Assembly: GCA_016209605.1 (NCBI GenBank)
Contig: JACQVS010000125.1
Span: forward strand, 1-46,789
Reading direction: 5' to 3'
DNA from: Planctomycetota bacterium
Lineage (GTDB): Bacteria > Planctomycetota > UBA8108 > JACQVS01
DNA length: 46,789 bases
Both the position numbers and the translations under genes were made by a program. This document shows positions 1 to 7,709 of the stretch, piece by piece. The number at the start of each line of letters is the position of its first letter. The stretch's first letter is position 1. The notes under the pieces are model-generated. The model did not search any database. It was not told where the DNA came from and saw only the letters and a list, made by a program, of their open reading frames with translations.

Positions 1-327
1 GGGGGCTGGTATCCTTCGCCGGTCGAGACCGATAGCTGGGAGCGGTTCGCCATTTCGGCGAAGCACGGTCCGGCGGCGGCCTCCTGGGGCCCCGGGCGGC
101 TGGCTCTCTTCGTGGTGGGGAGCGACGACGCGGTTTATCACAAGTGGTTTCAAGGAAGCTGGTATCCCTCGCCGCCGGATAAGGCGGATTGGGAGCGATT
201 TCCTGCCAAGGCGCAAGTAGGTCCAGCGGTCGCTTCATGGGGCTGGAACCGTCTGGACCTCTTTCTCAGGGGTCAAACCACAGACGTTTACCATATGTGG
301 TATTACGGTGGCTGGAACTCCGCATGA
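1..327 (+). CDS. C-terminal part of a DUF346/PLL-like repeat protein (5' truncated)
   Basis: The reading frame is open from base 1 and ends at TGA 325-327, so only the last 108 residues are seen. Two imperfect repeats of about 48 residues are visible. Each starts with G-(G/S)-W-Y-P-S-P, continues with W-E-R-F, G-P-A-x-A-S-W-G and R-L-(A/D)-L-F, and ends with VYH-(K/M)-W. This spacing of Trp and Gly with the 'xLxLFxxGxxxxVYHxW' motif is typical of the DUF346 (PLL-like lectin) repeat, which builds beta-propellers that often bind sugars. The protein ends right after the last VYHMWYYGGW repeat, as expected for a closed propeller. Secretion and ligand cannot be judged because the N-terminus lies outside the window. 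Confidence 0.7.
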   Translation, partial: GGWYPSPVETDSWERFAISAKHGPAAASWGPGRLALFVVGSDDAVYHKWFQGSWYPSPPDKADWERFPAKAQVGPAVASWGWNRLDLFLRGQTTDVYHMWYYGGWNSA

Positions 328-527
328 GTCCCAGGGATTGACAGGGTAGCCTGTCCCGCCGCGGAGCGTCCGTAACATCAGCGACTTTCACCGTGATTCG
401 GATATCAACCACTTGCCACAAGGACAAAGGAAAGGCCGAGCCCCAACCTCCCAAAACGAAAATGACCCTCCCGTCGCTTTCTGCCAGCAAAGGCGTTCCG
501 ACCTCCCTTCTTTCCCCCGGCGGAGCT

Positions 528-1235
528 ATGATCAAAGCCATGGGAAGAAGTCGCGGAAAGGTGGTCGCCTGGATTGCCGGCCTTGCCGTTCTCGCGGTGA
601 TAGCCATCGGCATCCCCTCGTGGCCCAACATCCTGACCCACTACTACCTCCATGTCCTCCGGACGGACCGCTCATTTTTCCCCACGCTCCTCAGGTTGGA
701 CCAGAATCCGAGCCGGGAGCGGGCGCTGTGGCTCTTCCTGAAGACGCCAGCGGGCCGTCAGCGGCTCTTCGAGTGTTGCCTCGAGGGTACGACGCCGTCG
801 CCGCGAGGCGAACTCCTCACCGAGCCCATAGAGGAGTACTTCGCGACGGAGGCCGGGCAGCAGGCCCTGCGCGAAGCCTTCCTGACTGGGGCCTTCCGGA
901 GCGCTAATAAGCATGCTGGCTGGTCCACGGTGCCTGATGACGTCAGGAAGAAGGACTGGGACAAGGTGGTCTTCGGCCTCGACCTCATTAACGGAACGGT
1001 CGATGGCGTCTCTTACGAGGTTGGTCGTCACAACTGGCACGTTACCGCCAACCACGGTGGAGGTGGCGGTGGAGGGACCCTACAGGAAGACGAGAATACC
1101 GCGCTTCTCAATATCATCGACTTCCTGAAGCACCTCCGGCCGGGAACGTTCCCCGTGTCAGAGTACCCGGACCTCGAGTGCAAGATCGACAGAAAAAGCG
1201 ATCGTTACATCTGGTGCCAGGTCTTTCCAAAGTGA
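528..1235 (+). CDS. Hypothetical membrane-anchored protein
   Basis: A 235-residue protein of unknown function. I chose ATG 528 because a GGCGGAG ribosome site lies just upstream and the next residues form a classic N-terminal anchor: a few basic residues (GRSRGK) followed by about 20 hydrophobic residues (VVAWIAGLAVLAVIAIGI). The frame is open further upstream to about 393, but that part is low-quality sequence. The soluble remainder contains a run of glycines ('HGGGGGGG') near residue 180 and two pairs of cysteines, one near residue 80 and one near the C-terminus. It is probably anchored in the inner membrane with its bulk outside the cytoplasm. I recognise no family. It stands alone, 200 nt after the DUF346 gene. 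Confidence 0.6.
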   Translation: MIKAMGRSRGKVVAWIAGLAVLAVIAIGIPSWPNILTHYYLHVLRTDRSFFPTLLRLDQNPSRERALWLFLKTPAGRQRLFECCLEGTTPSPRGELLTEPIEEYFATEAGQQALREAFLTGAFRSANKHAGWSTVPDDVRKKDWDKVVFGLDLINGTVDGVSYEVGRHNWHVTANHGGGGGGGTLQEDENTALLNIIDFLKHLRPGTFPVSEYPDLECKIDRKSDRYIWCQVFPK

Positions 1236-1355
1236 TCCATAAAGTACTTCCGCGAAGATAAGCTATCCACTAATTGCCCTTCGCCAGATTTGACGACTAC
1301 CCTACTTCCCTTTCGGCGTCTGCGTCCGCTTCCAAGGAACGCGAAGAGTTCATTT

Positions 1356-1550
1356 CTAGAGCTGCACCTTTCTGGCGAGTTCCCGGAGGATTTCGATCAT
1401 ACGGTCACGTGTGGGGAACGACGCAAGGGAGTAACCCAAAAACAAGATGGCGGTCAGGCAGTTCACCCAGTAAACCGGTTGCTCCCGGATGGTCCCATCT
1501 ATGGTGACCAGGAGGCAAATCACCAACCCAAACAGTGCGACACCCTCCAA
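1356..1550 (-). CDS. Possible small membrane protein, start unclear
   Basis: This minus-strand frame has two clear hydrophobic stretches, 'VALFGLVICLLVTI' and 'VYWVNCLTAILFLGYSL', followed by an amphipathic basic tail ending 'RELARKVQL'. That is protein-like and better than the competing plus-strand frames. The frame is open back to a stop near 1688, yet no ATG occurs in it; TTG 1550 is the first usual start. The protein-like character continues upstream of that codon ('YGWIRGARNFRLVLL'). It may therefore use a non-standard start, or be a remnant whose 5' end was lost. It would lie directly downstream of the gene at 1672-2136 on the same strand. Confidence 0.3.
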   Translation of the reverse strand: MEGVALFGLVICLLVTIDGTIREQPVYWVNCLTAILFLGYSLASFPTRDRMIEILRELARKVQL

Positions 1551-1671
1551 GAGGACGAGGCGGAAGTTCCGGGCACCGCGAATCCAACCGTAAGCCCGCC
1601 TGAACGCACTTTCCTTTCCTTCTCGGCTGACAGAATTGGTAAGGCCACGAATAAAGCGCTTAGACCTAGCG

Positions 1672-2136
1672 TCATTGTACCCCCTTCATGATTTTCTCAA
1701 AAGCTACGATCGGAGACGAATCACTTCGAATGGTATTGAGCAACTTTTTTATCCTGCGATGATCGGTCATTGAACATTTGGCACCCATTTTTCCCTGCAG
1801 AATCATCACTTTTGGTGAGTCAGGTCCTAAAGATCTTAATTTTGATCTGAACAGCTCAATTAATTTTTCGCAATCTATCCTCAAATGGCAATCGCACCTT
1901 GCTCTATCACAATCTTCAATTTCAGGTGACGAGAGGAGTGGTGATTTAAAGTGTGGAAGAGGTGGGACTAGATCGTCAATATCATAAAATATTACAAATT
2001 CTTTTGGCCCGAATTTCCAGTCATACCACAATTCAGCAACTTTCTCATTAATAGATTCTTTGAGGGTGACCCCAAAGGCAATAATGGTAATAATCCCCAG
2101 AACGCCAGCCGCAGTTGCAATTTTTTCCCCGCCCAT
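1672..2136 (-). CDS. Hypothetical membrane-anchored protein
   Basis: A 154-residue protein starting at ATG 2136. Residues 5-25 (IATAAGVLGIITIIAFGV) form one membrane segment, followed by a mainly polar domain with 'FYDIDDLVPPLPHF', a cluster of cysteines ('DCDRARCDCHLRIDCEKL') around residues 75-90, and a basic C-terminal part. The Cys-rich patch could bind a metal or form disulfides, but I recognise no family. The DNA is clearly more AT-rich than the window average, which suggests acquisition. The upstream region (2137-2285) contains no gene I can support. Confidence 0.5.
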   Translation of the reverse strand: MGGEKIATAAGVLGIITIIAFGVTLKESINEKVAELWYDWKFGPKEFVIFYDIDDLVPPLPHFKSPLLSSPEIEDCDRARCDCHLRIDCEKLIELFRSKLRSLGPDSPKVMILQGKMGAKCSMTDHRRIKKLLNTIRSDSSPIVAFEKIMKGVQ

Positions 2137-2285
2137 CCTGAAATTCCTATGCTTACATAAATCCTTCTTTGGTGGTCAGTACTGCTGTAGGTTGAACATT
2201 TTTATATGACAATGAACGTAAAGGGATCACTGGCACCCTGCGAAGCTGTCACATGTCATCGAAGCGCGAAAACCCAACGCGCGAC

Positions 2286-2690
2286 TCAGAGTTCGCGACG
2301 TCGAGCGATCCCGTGTTGATCGAGGGGAGTTCCGGAGTGTTTCGCTGACATGATACGTGCCCTTCGTTCCAAGACGAGTCCTGCAGCTGCAGGGGCGATG
2401 ACTATCAAGACCATTATCCACGAGTAAGGCCTGAGCGTCTCATGCGGCCACAGAATGATGATACCCAAGCCGAGCGAGGCCAAACCTATAAAGCACTGGC
2501 CCAAACTCGTGTAAGCACCCATTCGACCGCGATCGATGACACTCACGGCAAGGAGAAGGGACAAGAGCAGATTATAGCCACCGCAAAGTAGAAAAAAATA
2601 CCCCACCCAAACCCAGTCGGGCTTCCACCCGGTGAGTCCCACCGCAAAACCGACCACCAGAAGACCAAGTAAGACTAATCGAGAAAACAT
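2286..2690 (-). CDS. Hypothetical integral membrane protein
   Basis: A 134-residue protein with four predicted membrane segments: LVLLGLLVVGFAVGLTGW, VWVGYFFLLCGGYNLLLSLLLAV, FIGLASLGLGIIIL and WIMVLIVIAPAAAGLVL. The start at ATG 2690 is set by a good GGAGG seven bases upstream; an upstream in-frame TTG at 2711 has no such site. The C-terminus is polar and probably cytoplasmic. I recognise no family. It is monocistronic as far as can be seen. Confidence 0.6.
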   Translation of the reverse strand: MFSRLVLLGLLVVGFAVGLTGWKPDWVWVGYFFLLCGGYNLLLSLLLAVSVIDRGRMGAYTSLGQCFIGLASLGLGIIILWPHETLRPYSWIMVLIVIAPAAAGLVLERRARIMSAKHSGTPLDQHGIARRREL

Positions 2691-2876
2691 TAGACGCCTC
2701 CGATTCACCAATACATGTAGCTGGGATGAAAAATTGGCAAGAAATAGTGAATTTGAGGTAACACTTCAGCCCGCAGAGCCGGGCCAAAACGTTAGACTTA
2801 TATTAGCCTTTTGACCGCAGCGATTTCAAGAAGAATTTGCCTTGTGTTTCTCATCCGACATGGATCAGTTTTTAGG

Positions 2877-3194
2877 ATGAAACTATCTCCGAAAAAGAAG
2901 AAAGCACCTGCCCAAACTGCCCGCATTTGCTACGGGGAAAATGCCGGGCTCAGGAAGGAGATGGAGGAGTTTATTGCGGGTGCCTTTGGAAAAACGGCGG
3001 TCATTAGCATGCTGCCAGAAAAGCGAGAAAGAGCGGCCCCGAGAAGTTTCCGGGCGGATCCCTTCGAGGACTTTTCCGCCCCCGGCCCGCTCAAGGCCCA
3101 CGAGCATCTCCCCTGGGAGAGAGACCTACCGGCGGATCCCATGAGCGCGATGCCGAATCCTCCGGCGCCGTTGCCGATCAACCCGGCATTTTGA
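2877..3194 (+). CDS. Doubtful small ORF
   Basis: A 105-residue frame from ATG 2877 with a basic start (MKLSPKKKKAP) and a Pro-rich tail. A short AGG precedes the ATG, too close for a good ribosome site. The middle (LRKEMEEFIAGAFGKTAVI) looks protein-like, but an overlapping minus-strand frame is longer and equally plausible, and neither matches a family I know. The rest of the stretch 2691-3784 holds no gene I can support. Confidence 0.2.
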   Translation: MKLSPKKKKAPAQTARICYGENAGLRKEMEEFIAGAFGKTAVISMLPEKRERAAPRSFRADPFEDFSAPGPLKAHEHLPWERDLPADPMSAMPNPPAPLPINPAF

Positions 3195-3784
3195 AGGGGA
3201 GAGCTCGCTCCATTTGCTGCAGCATGTGACCTGGCCAAAACCTGGCCGCGCTTCCCCGCGGTTCCCCAGATTCCAGCGATTTCGCCGACGCCATTGGCGA
3301 TGAGGTCCCCGGCTCGAGGTCGCATTTGACCGCAAATGGAGCGCTCCGGCGGGGGCTGGAGTGCACCAGAATTCGCCGAAATGGCCCCGAAATCGAGACT
3401 CTTCCGGCGCACTATTCGCCGTCAGATGTCACAAATCTCAAACCCACCAACCCTTGCGTGTAACGGAAGTTCCCCCTTACTTCGCGCGGCCAGTTCCCCG
3501 GGGTGAACTTTCCCCATGGGAACCACTGGCGTACTGGCGCTCCCCTCGGGAGGTGCACGGGAAAATCACCAGCGAGCGCGCAAGGTAAAATTCCTTCCGA
3601 GTTTCTGACCTTGCAGCCCGGCCCCACCGCGGGAACCCCCGGCGAACGTCAGGCGATGCTCGCTCCTAGCCAATGATGGGTAAAAAATAATTCCCCTCGC
3701 GGTTCTCCTCTTCTTGGAGATCGGTACACCCCGGTTCGCCGCGCCAGTCTTTCAGGCGAACTGAGCGACACAAAATTGAACAAC

Positions 3785-3813
3785 TTGCCAACTGGAGACA
3801 GTTAGTGTACGAT
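3785..3813 (+). promoter_or_regulatory. Putative sigma-70 promoter of the element's left operon
   Basis: TTGCCA (3785-3790), a 17-nt spacer, and TACGAT (3808-3813). Transcription would start near 3820, giving an 89-nt leader before ATG 3909 that contains the hairpin described separately. Confidence 0.5.
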
Positions 3814-3860
3814 AGGGGTAATTCCAAATAGAACTCCAAACGCCACTCGGCCAACTCCAA

Positions 3861-3905
3861 GCTAACTCCAAGACCAAAAGTCCCTCACCTCCAAAAGGAG
3901 TTAGC
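3861..3905 (+). promoter_or_regulatory. RBS-sequestering leader hairpin (L1)
   Basis: GCTAACTCC (3861-3869) is the exact reverse complement of GGAGTTAGC (3897-3905). The 3' arm contains the Shine-Dalgarno sequence GGAG of the gene at 3909. The nine-base-pair stem closes a 27-nt loop. Two further AACTCCAA copies (3831-3839 and 3852-3860 region) lie upstream and could offer alternative pairing partners. A homologous leader with compensatory changes precedes the methyltransferase at 8154. Confidence 0.6.
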
Positions 3906-3908
3906 GAT

Positions 3909-4388
3909 ATGCCCAGACGAAAGATTCCCCCCGATGCCTTCACTTTCTACATGAGCCTCGGCCCCGGCCGGAGCTACGCCCAGGTGGCGGAAAAGTTCGG
4001 TGTCACCAAACGCGCCGTGGTAAAAGTTGCCACCCACGAGCGCTGGCAGGAGCAGGCGACGGAGCTCGAACGCAAGGCGCGGGAGAAGACGAACCAGAAG
4101 GTCGGCGAGAGCCTTGAGGAGATGAACGAGCGTCACCTCAAGATTCTCCGGGTGATCCAGACCAAGGCGCTCGAGACGCTCAAACAGTACCCGCTTGAGA
4201 CGGCGCTCCAGGCGGTGCGGGCCCTCGAAGGCGTGGTTCGTCAGGAACGGGTGATTAAAGGTGAACCCGCTGGCGGCGGCCAAGGAAGCGTCGAGGAAAT
4301 CATCCGGCGCGAGTACGAGCGCTGGATGACCACGGCCGGAGCAGAGTCCCCCGAGGTTGAAACCAATAAGTGCGGAGAAAGGAGTTGA
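3909..4388 (+). CDS. Small-terminase-like HTH protein, copy 1
   Basis: A 159-residue protein whose first about 60 residues look like a helix-turn-helix: 'DAFTFYMSLGPGRSYAQVAEKFGVTKRAVVKVATHERW'. This is followed by a long charged helical region (residues 50-110) and the tail 'IIRREYERWMTT'. HTH plus coiled oligomerisation helix is the layout of phage small terminase subunits, which recognise packaging sites; the large terminase lies 6 kb downstream, so this is a reasonable but unproven role. The protein is a clear paralogue of the next gene. The Shine-Dalgarno sequence (GGAG 3897-3900) is locked in a leader hairpin. Its stop overlaps the ribosome site of the next gene, implying coupled translation. 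Confidence 0.55.
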   Translation: MPRRKIPPDAFTFYMSLGPGRSYAQVAEKFGVTKRAVVKVATHERWQEQATELERKAREKTNQKVGESLEEMNERHLKILRVIQTKALETLKQYPLETALQAVRALEGVVRQERVIKGEPAGGGQGSVEEIIRREYERWMTTAGAESPEVETNKCGERS

Positions 4389-4392
4389 TCCC

Positions 4393-4860
4393 ATGGCCAG
4401 AAAGAAGATTCCCTTGGAGGCATTCGATTTCTACTGGAAACTTGGTCCGCGGCGAAGCTACCAGGCGGTTGCCGATCATTACGGCGCTTCGAAACGTGCC
4501 GTGACGCTGATCGCCACCAAGGAGCGCTGGAAGGAGCGTCTGGAGAAAACCGAGCGGGAGGCCAGCGAGAAGTTGAAAGACATGGCGGTCGAGACCATCG
4601 AAGCCGTGAACCGACGGCACCTCAAGGTCGCTAGATTGATTCAAATAAAGGCCTTGGAAGCGCTCAAGCATCTGCGCTTTGATTCGGCGCTCTCGGCAGT
4701 GGAGGCCCTCGACAAAGGACTACTTCTAGAACGGCAGATCAAAAGCGATCCTTCGGAGCGGACCTCGATGAGCGATGTGGAACTCACCCGCCGGGAGTAC
4801 GAGCGCTGGATGACCCCCGCTGCAGCCGACGATGAGAAGCCAGTGGTATCTGGCGAGTAA
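4393..4860 (+). CDS. Small-terminase-like HTH protein, copy 2
   Basis: A 155-residue protein paralogous to the preceding one along its whole length: shared 'RKIP', 'LGP-RSYQAVADHYGASKRAV' helix-turn-helix, 'ERW', 'RRHLKVARLIQIKALEALK' and the tail 'RREYERWMTP'. I chose ATG 4393 because GGAGTTGAT lies immediately upstream and overlaps the stop of copy 1. The divergence between copies indicates an old duplication, or two subunits acting together. Function as small terminase or element-specific DNA-binding protein is inferred from the HTH/coiled layout and the large terminase at 10564. Confidence 0.55.
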   Translation: MARKKIPLEAFDFYWKLGPRRSYQAVADHYGASKRAVTLIATKERWKERLEKTEREASEKLKDMAVETIEAVNRRHLKVARLIQIKALEALKHLRFDSALSAVEALDKGLLLERQIKSDPSERTSMSDVELTRREYERWMTPAAADDEKPVVSGE

Positions 4861-4998
4861 ATGGCTCCCGTTGACGATTGGATCGAGATTTGCTACGCCC
4901 TTGACATGACATTGAGCTGTACGGTACCATGCCAATCGTCAGGAGCGGCGTCCATCCCATGACTGCGATTTAGGTTGGCTTAGGAAAGGAGGTACGCA

Positions 4999-5325
4999 AT
5001 GCCCTATTATCTAACCCAAGTTGCCTATACCAGCGAAGCCTGGGCTACGCAGCTAAAAAATCCTGTGAATCGGACCGAAGCAATCAAGCCAGCAGTTGAA
5101 AAGCTCGGCGGCAAGGTGGAGAGCGTTTACTATGCATTTGGGGAGTACGATATCGTGGCAGTTTTTCAATTCCCAGAGAATGTAAGCGCGTCTGCATTCT
5201 CGCTTGCTGTTGCAGCCGGCGGAGCAATTAAGGCCATCAAGACCACTCCACTCATGACTGTGGAGGAAGGCATAGCGGCCATGAAGAAGGCAGCGAGTGC
5301 CGGTTACCGCCCACCTGGTCGCTAG
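4999..5325 (+). CDS. GYD domain-containing protein
   Basis: A 108-residue protein preceded by a strong AAAGGAGGTA ribosome site. The motif 'ESVYYAFGEYDIVAVFQFPE' at about residues 38-57 is the signature of the GYD family, small alpha/beta (dimeric ferredoxin-like) proteins of unknown biochemical role. The total length fits the family. Its neighbours are element genes, but the GYD gene itself looks like an ordinary chromosomal gene and may be cargo or a piece of host DNA between element parts. The 286 nt downstream to the recombinase hold no supported gene. Confidence 0.75.
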   Translation: MPYYLTQVAYTSEAWATQLKNPVNRTEAIKPAVEKLGGKVESVYYAFGEYDIVAVFQFPENVSASAFSLAVAAGGAIKAIKTTPLMTVEEGIAAMKKAASAGYRPPGR

Positions 5326-5569
5326 TCCTTTTCTGAACGAAGTATCGGTGGTGGAGGGTCTGCATCCTGGATGGGCATGGGCGCCGCCCTGCCGGGTTAA
5401 GACACTCATTGGACCGTGGTTTGCATTGGTCAGCCGCCACCGCCCCTCATCCCTCTCTCCAGAGAGCCATCCCTAACGCCTTCCCCTCCAAGCTTCTCGA
5501 TAATTCCACCAATCCTGGTCGGATTTCCCTTCCCTCCTCCGGGAGAGCATGGCTTCCTGTTCTCAGAGT

Positions 5570-5611
5570 GTTAACCAGAAAATTCCAAGACCCAATTCCA
5601 AGGAGGTTGAC
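5570..5611 (+). promoter_or_regulatory. Possible RBS-sequestering leader hairpin (L3)
   Basis: GTTAACC (5570-5576) can pair with GGTTGAC (5605-5611), seven pairs with one G-U. The 3' arm overlaps the AGGAGG ribosome site of the recombinase. The loop holds two AATTCCAAG copies, echoing the leaders at 3861 and 8112. It is weaker than those two. Confidence 0.35.
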
Positions 5612-6484
5612 ATGCTACTCGACGATGCGCTGGGGAAGTTCCTGGTGCAGCTTGAGGCCGACGGCCGTTCCCAGCACACGATTGGCCAATACCGCCGCCA
5701 CGTCCGTTTACTTGGCCACTGGATGGCCCAGGTTGGCCACACGGACGCGATTTCCAGCCTGGACCACGAATGTATCGCCCGGTTCCTGGCCTCGCCCACG
5801 GCCAAACGTCGGCCCGACGGCCAGGCGAAGAAGGCGACGGCGGTAAACTGCCTGAGATCATCGCTCCGGGTTTTCTTCGGCTACCTCCACCAGGCGGGCT
5901 TCATCGCCCAGAACCCGGGCCGCATGATCCGGCGGGCCGTGTGCGGGAATCCTCCCCCACGGGCGCTGACGCCGGAGGAGAAGGACAGGCTGCTGGCCAC
6001 CCTGGCGACGGCCACCGGCCCCGAGGCAGAACGGGACCACTTACTCTTTTCCCTCATGCTCACGACCGGCATCCGCCTCAGCGCCGCCCTGGGCCTCAAG
6101 GTCGAGGACCTGAACCTCGATGCCGGCGAGATCACCATCCACACCAAGGGTGACCGCGTTGAACGGGTCTACCTGCCCCAGTCCGCCTGTGACCACCTCC
6201 GGCGGTTCATCGGCGAGAGGAAAACCGGGCCGCTCTTCACCAGCCGCGACGGCCGCCAGGTCTGTATCCGCCACATTCAGCGTCGATTCCAGGAGTGGCT
6301 CAGGAAGGCCGGCATCACACGGCCGCTCTCGCCGCACAGCACTCGCCACTCCTTTGCCGTGGACCTTTACCGGCGCACCCATGACCTCCTCCTCGTCAAG
6401 GCGGCGCTGCACCACCGCTCAATCGCCAGCACGCTGGTCTATGCGCAGGCGAGCGGGGACGAGCTGCGGAAGGCGATGGCCTGA
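5612..6484 (+). CDS. Tyrosine recombinase/integrase (XerC/D-like)
   Basis: A 290-residue site-specific recombinase. An N-terminal SAM-like core-binding domain (residues 1-100, 'SQHTIGQYRRHVRLLGHWM') precedes the catalytic domain. The catalytic set is visible: R155 (TTGIRLSAALGL), K179 (HTKGDR), H242 and R245 (HSTRHSFA), H268 (LHHRS) and Y277 (LVYAQ). The length matches XerC/D and integron/phage-type enzymes. ATG 5612 is chosen because AAGGAGG lies seven bases upstream. It probably integrates or excises part of the element, which also carries a serine recombinase at its other side, so two unrelated recombination systems coexist. Confidence 0.88.
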   Translation: MLLDDALGKFLVQLEADGRSQHTIGQYRRHVRLLGHWMAQVGHTDAISSLDHECIARFLASPTAKRRPDGQAKKATAVNCLRSSLRVFFGYLHQAGFIAQNPGRMIRRAVCGNPPPRALTPEEKDRLLATLATATGPEAERDHLLFSLMLTTGIRLSAALGLKVEDLNLDAGEITIHTKGDRVERVYLPQSACDHLRRFIGERKTGPLFTSRDGRQVCIRHIQRRFQEWLRKAGITRPLSPHSTRHSFAVDLYRRTHDLLLVKAALHHRSIASTLVYAQASGDELRKAMA

Positions 6485-6542
6485 ACTACAGTCATACCGC
6501 ATTTGAGGAAGACCCATGCTGATTTAGAACTAAAAAAACAAG

Positions 6543-7328
6543 CTATTGGGTTTTAAGGCGGTAAAGAAAAGTGGCATTTCCACCGCCAAAGCCCTGAATC
6601 CAAAGCACTTCGTTAAATTCAACATTTAATTCATAGAAGATAGGTATGGCCTCTAGTTGTGCCAGGTCTCTATTCACCATCCCCATTTCAGGCCCATCGT
6701 ACAGATTAAAACGCGCTTGTGGTGAAACATATACGCCATGAAGTATTCCAGGTCCCTGCACTACCCACGTATTGCCCGAGGAGACAACAATGTGCTTTGA
6801 TTCCCAAATTATAAGCCCCCCCAACGGCCCCGGAGGCTCTGGACAACAGAGCTTGATTTTTTCATCTAAGGCGTCTACCCGACTTCTCAATGCAGATAGA
6901 TCGGCCTCTTTAGCAAACTCAGAGGAGTTCATTCCATCAAGGAGATCGGCATCGAGTCCAGAACCGGCCCCAGCTCGAATATCGTGCCCTTCGTGAGTGT
7001 GGGTCAGCAATGAATACCTGTCGTCATGGTTGTGGTTGGACAAGGCGAAAGCTGAAGCGTCCAAGCCATCAAGTTTAGCCGCATTGTCGCATTGGGGGCA
7101 GTCCGCAAGACAGATGTTTGGCTTGGGGCCACTGGTGAAAAGAAATTCCAATATATAAATCGGATCTGATATATCGAGTCCACCATCACCGTTGGCATCA
7201 ATACTCCAAAACTTTGGACTTCCCAAGGTACAGGGGGACTGCACCTGTCCGCCTATCTGGCTTCCAACAACCAACCACATCGCTCCAACCAACCCAAATA
7301 ACACGATCATGTAGGTAATTCTTTTCAT
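6543..7328 (-). CDS. Secreted protein with dockerin-like EF-hand motif
   Basis: A 261-residue exported protein. ATG 7328 is preceded by AAAGGGAG and starts a signal peptide (MKRITYMIVLFGLVGAMWLVVG). Residues about 40-70 carry 'SIDANGDGGLDISDPI' followed by 'YILEFLFTSG', a calcium-binding dockerin-type EF-hand with the D-x-N-x-D-G loop, then a short Cys-rich stretch (CLADCPQC). The middle 'NHNHDDRYSLLTHTHEGHD' resembles phage-tail or adhesin-type His-rich repeats. After it comes a short coiled coil (EADLSALRSRVDALDEKIK), then a beta-rich C-terminal domain. It is divergent from the Xre gene and shares its upstream region, so the Xre operators may control it too. Confidence 0.65.
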   Translation of the reverse strand: MKRITYMIVLFGLVGAMWLVVGSQIGGQVQSPCTLGSPKFWSIDANGDGGLDISDPIYILEFLFTSGPKPNICLADCPQCDNAAKLDGLDASAFALSNHNHDDRYSLLTHTHEGHDIRAGAGSGLDADLLDGMNSSEFAKEADLSALRSRVDALDEKIKLCCPEPPGPLGGLIIWESKHIVVSSGNTWVVQGPGILHGVYVSPQARFNLYDGPEMGMVNRDLAQLEAIPIFYELNVEFNEVLWIQGFGGGNATFLYRLKTQ

Positions 7329-7376
7329 GGAAATACTCCCTTTCTTTAATGCCAACCCAAAGGAACAGTCAGAAAA

Positions 7377-7392
7377 ATCCCATATGTGGGAA
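7377..7392. promoter_or_regulatory. Operator-like palindrome O1
   Basis: ATCCCATATGTGGGAA, an inverted repeat with TCCCA/TGGGA arms in the divergent intergenic region between the secreted protein and the Xre regulator. It is 12/16 identical to O2. Confidence 0.5.
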
Positions 7393-7410
7393 TCATACCA
7401 TGCCATGCTA

Positions 7411-7426
7411 TTCCCGTAAATGGGAA
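7411..7426. promoter_or_regulatory. Operator-like palindrome O2 overlapping the xre start codon
   Basis: TTCCCGTAAATGGGAA, an inverted repeat with TTCCC/GGGAA arms. Its centre is 34 bp (about three helical turns) from the centre of O1. It includes the ATG of the Xre gene (7420-7422), so repressor bound here would block initiation directly. Confidence 0.5.
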
Positions 7427-7626
7427 ACCTGGCGAATCGACTGGCAAAGAAACTCCGCGACCTGCGCGGCGACCTGCCCCAGGTCCAGTTCGCCCGACGG
7501 CTGGGGATCTCGAAATCCTCCTTGAACCGCATGGAGATTGGTGACCAGAACGTCAGCCTCCGGACCCTAGAGCGCCTCTGCGCCCGTCTGAAATGCGACG
7601 TGGGCGATCTCTTCTCCAGGGCCTAG
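7420..7626 (+). CDS. Xre-family transcriptional regulator
   Basis: A 68-residue protein that is essentially one Cro/C1-type helix-turn-helix: 'LAKKLRDLRGDLPQVQFARRLGISKSSLNRMEIGDQNVSLRTLERLCARLKCDVGDLF'. In-frame TAA directly precedes ATG 7420, so no longer ATG-started form is possible, and there is no Shine-Dalgarno sequence. The mRNA may be leaderless. The start codon lies inside palindrome O2, and a second copy O1 sits 34 bp upstream. This arrangement points to autorepression and perhaps control of the divergent secreted-protein gene. Confidence 0.8.
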   Translation: MGNLANRLAKKLRDLRGDLPQVQFARRLGISKSSLNRMEIGDQNVSLRTLERLCARLKCDVGDLFSRA

Positions 7627-7709
7627 CCAGAATTCTCTTCCCCTCCTCTGCTCCCCCAGGCTCAATGTCCCCCGGAACCATTGGCAATCAACTAGAAGGA
7701 GAGATCGCC

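Noticed and set aside
2930..3412. 160-codon minus-strand frame rich in Gly and Ala
   Set aside because: GTG start without ribosome site, overlaps an equally weak plus-strand frame, and the composition looks like chance in GC-rich DNA.
3580..3616. GCAAGGT/ACCTTGC inverted repeat as the element's left end
   Set aside because: Only seven bases, no matching sequence found at the right side.
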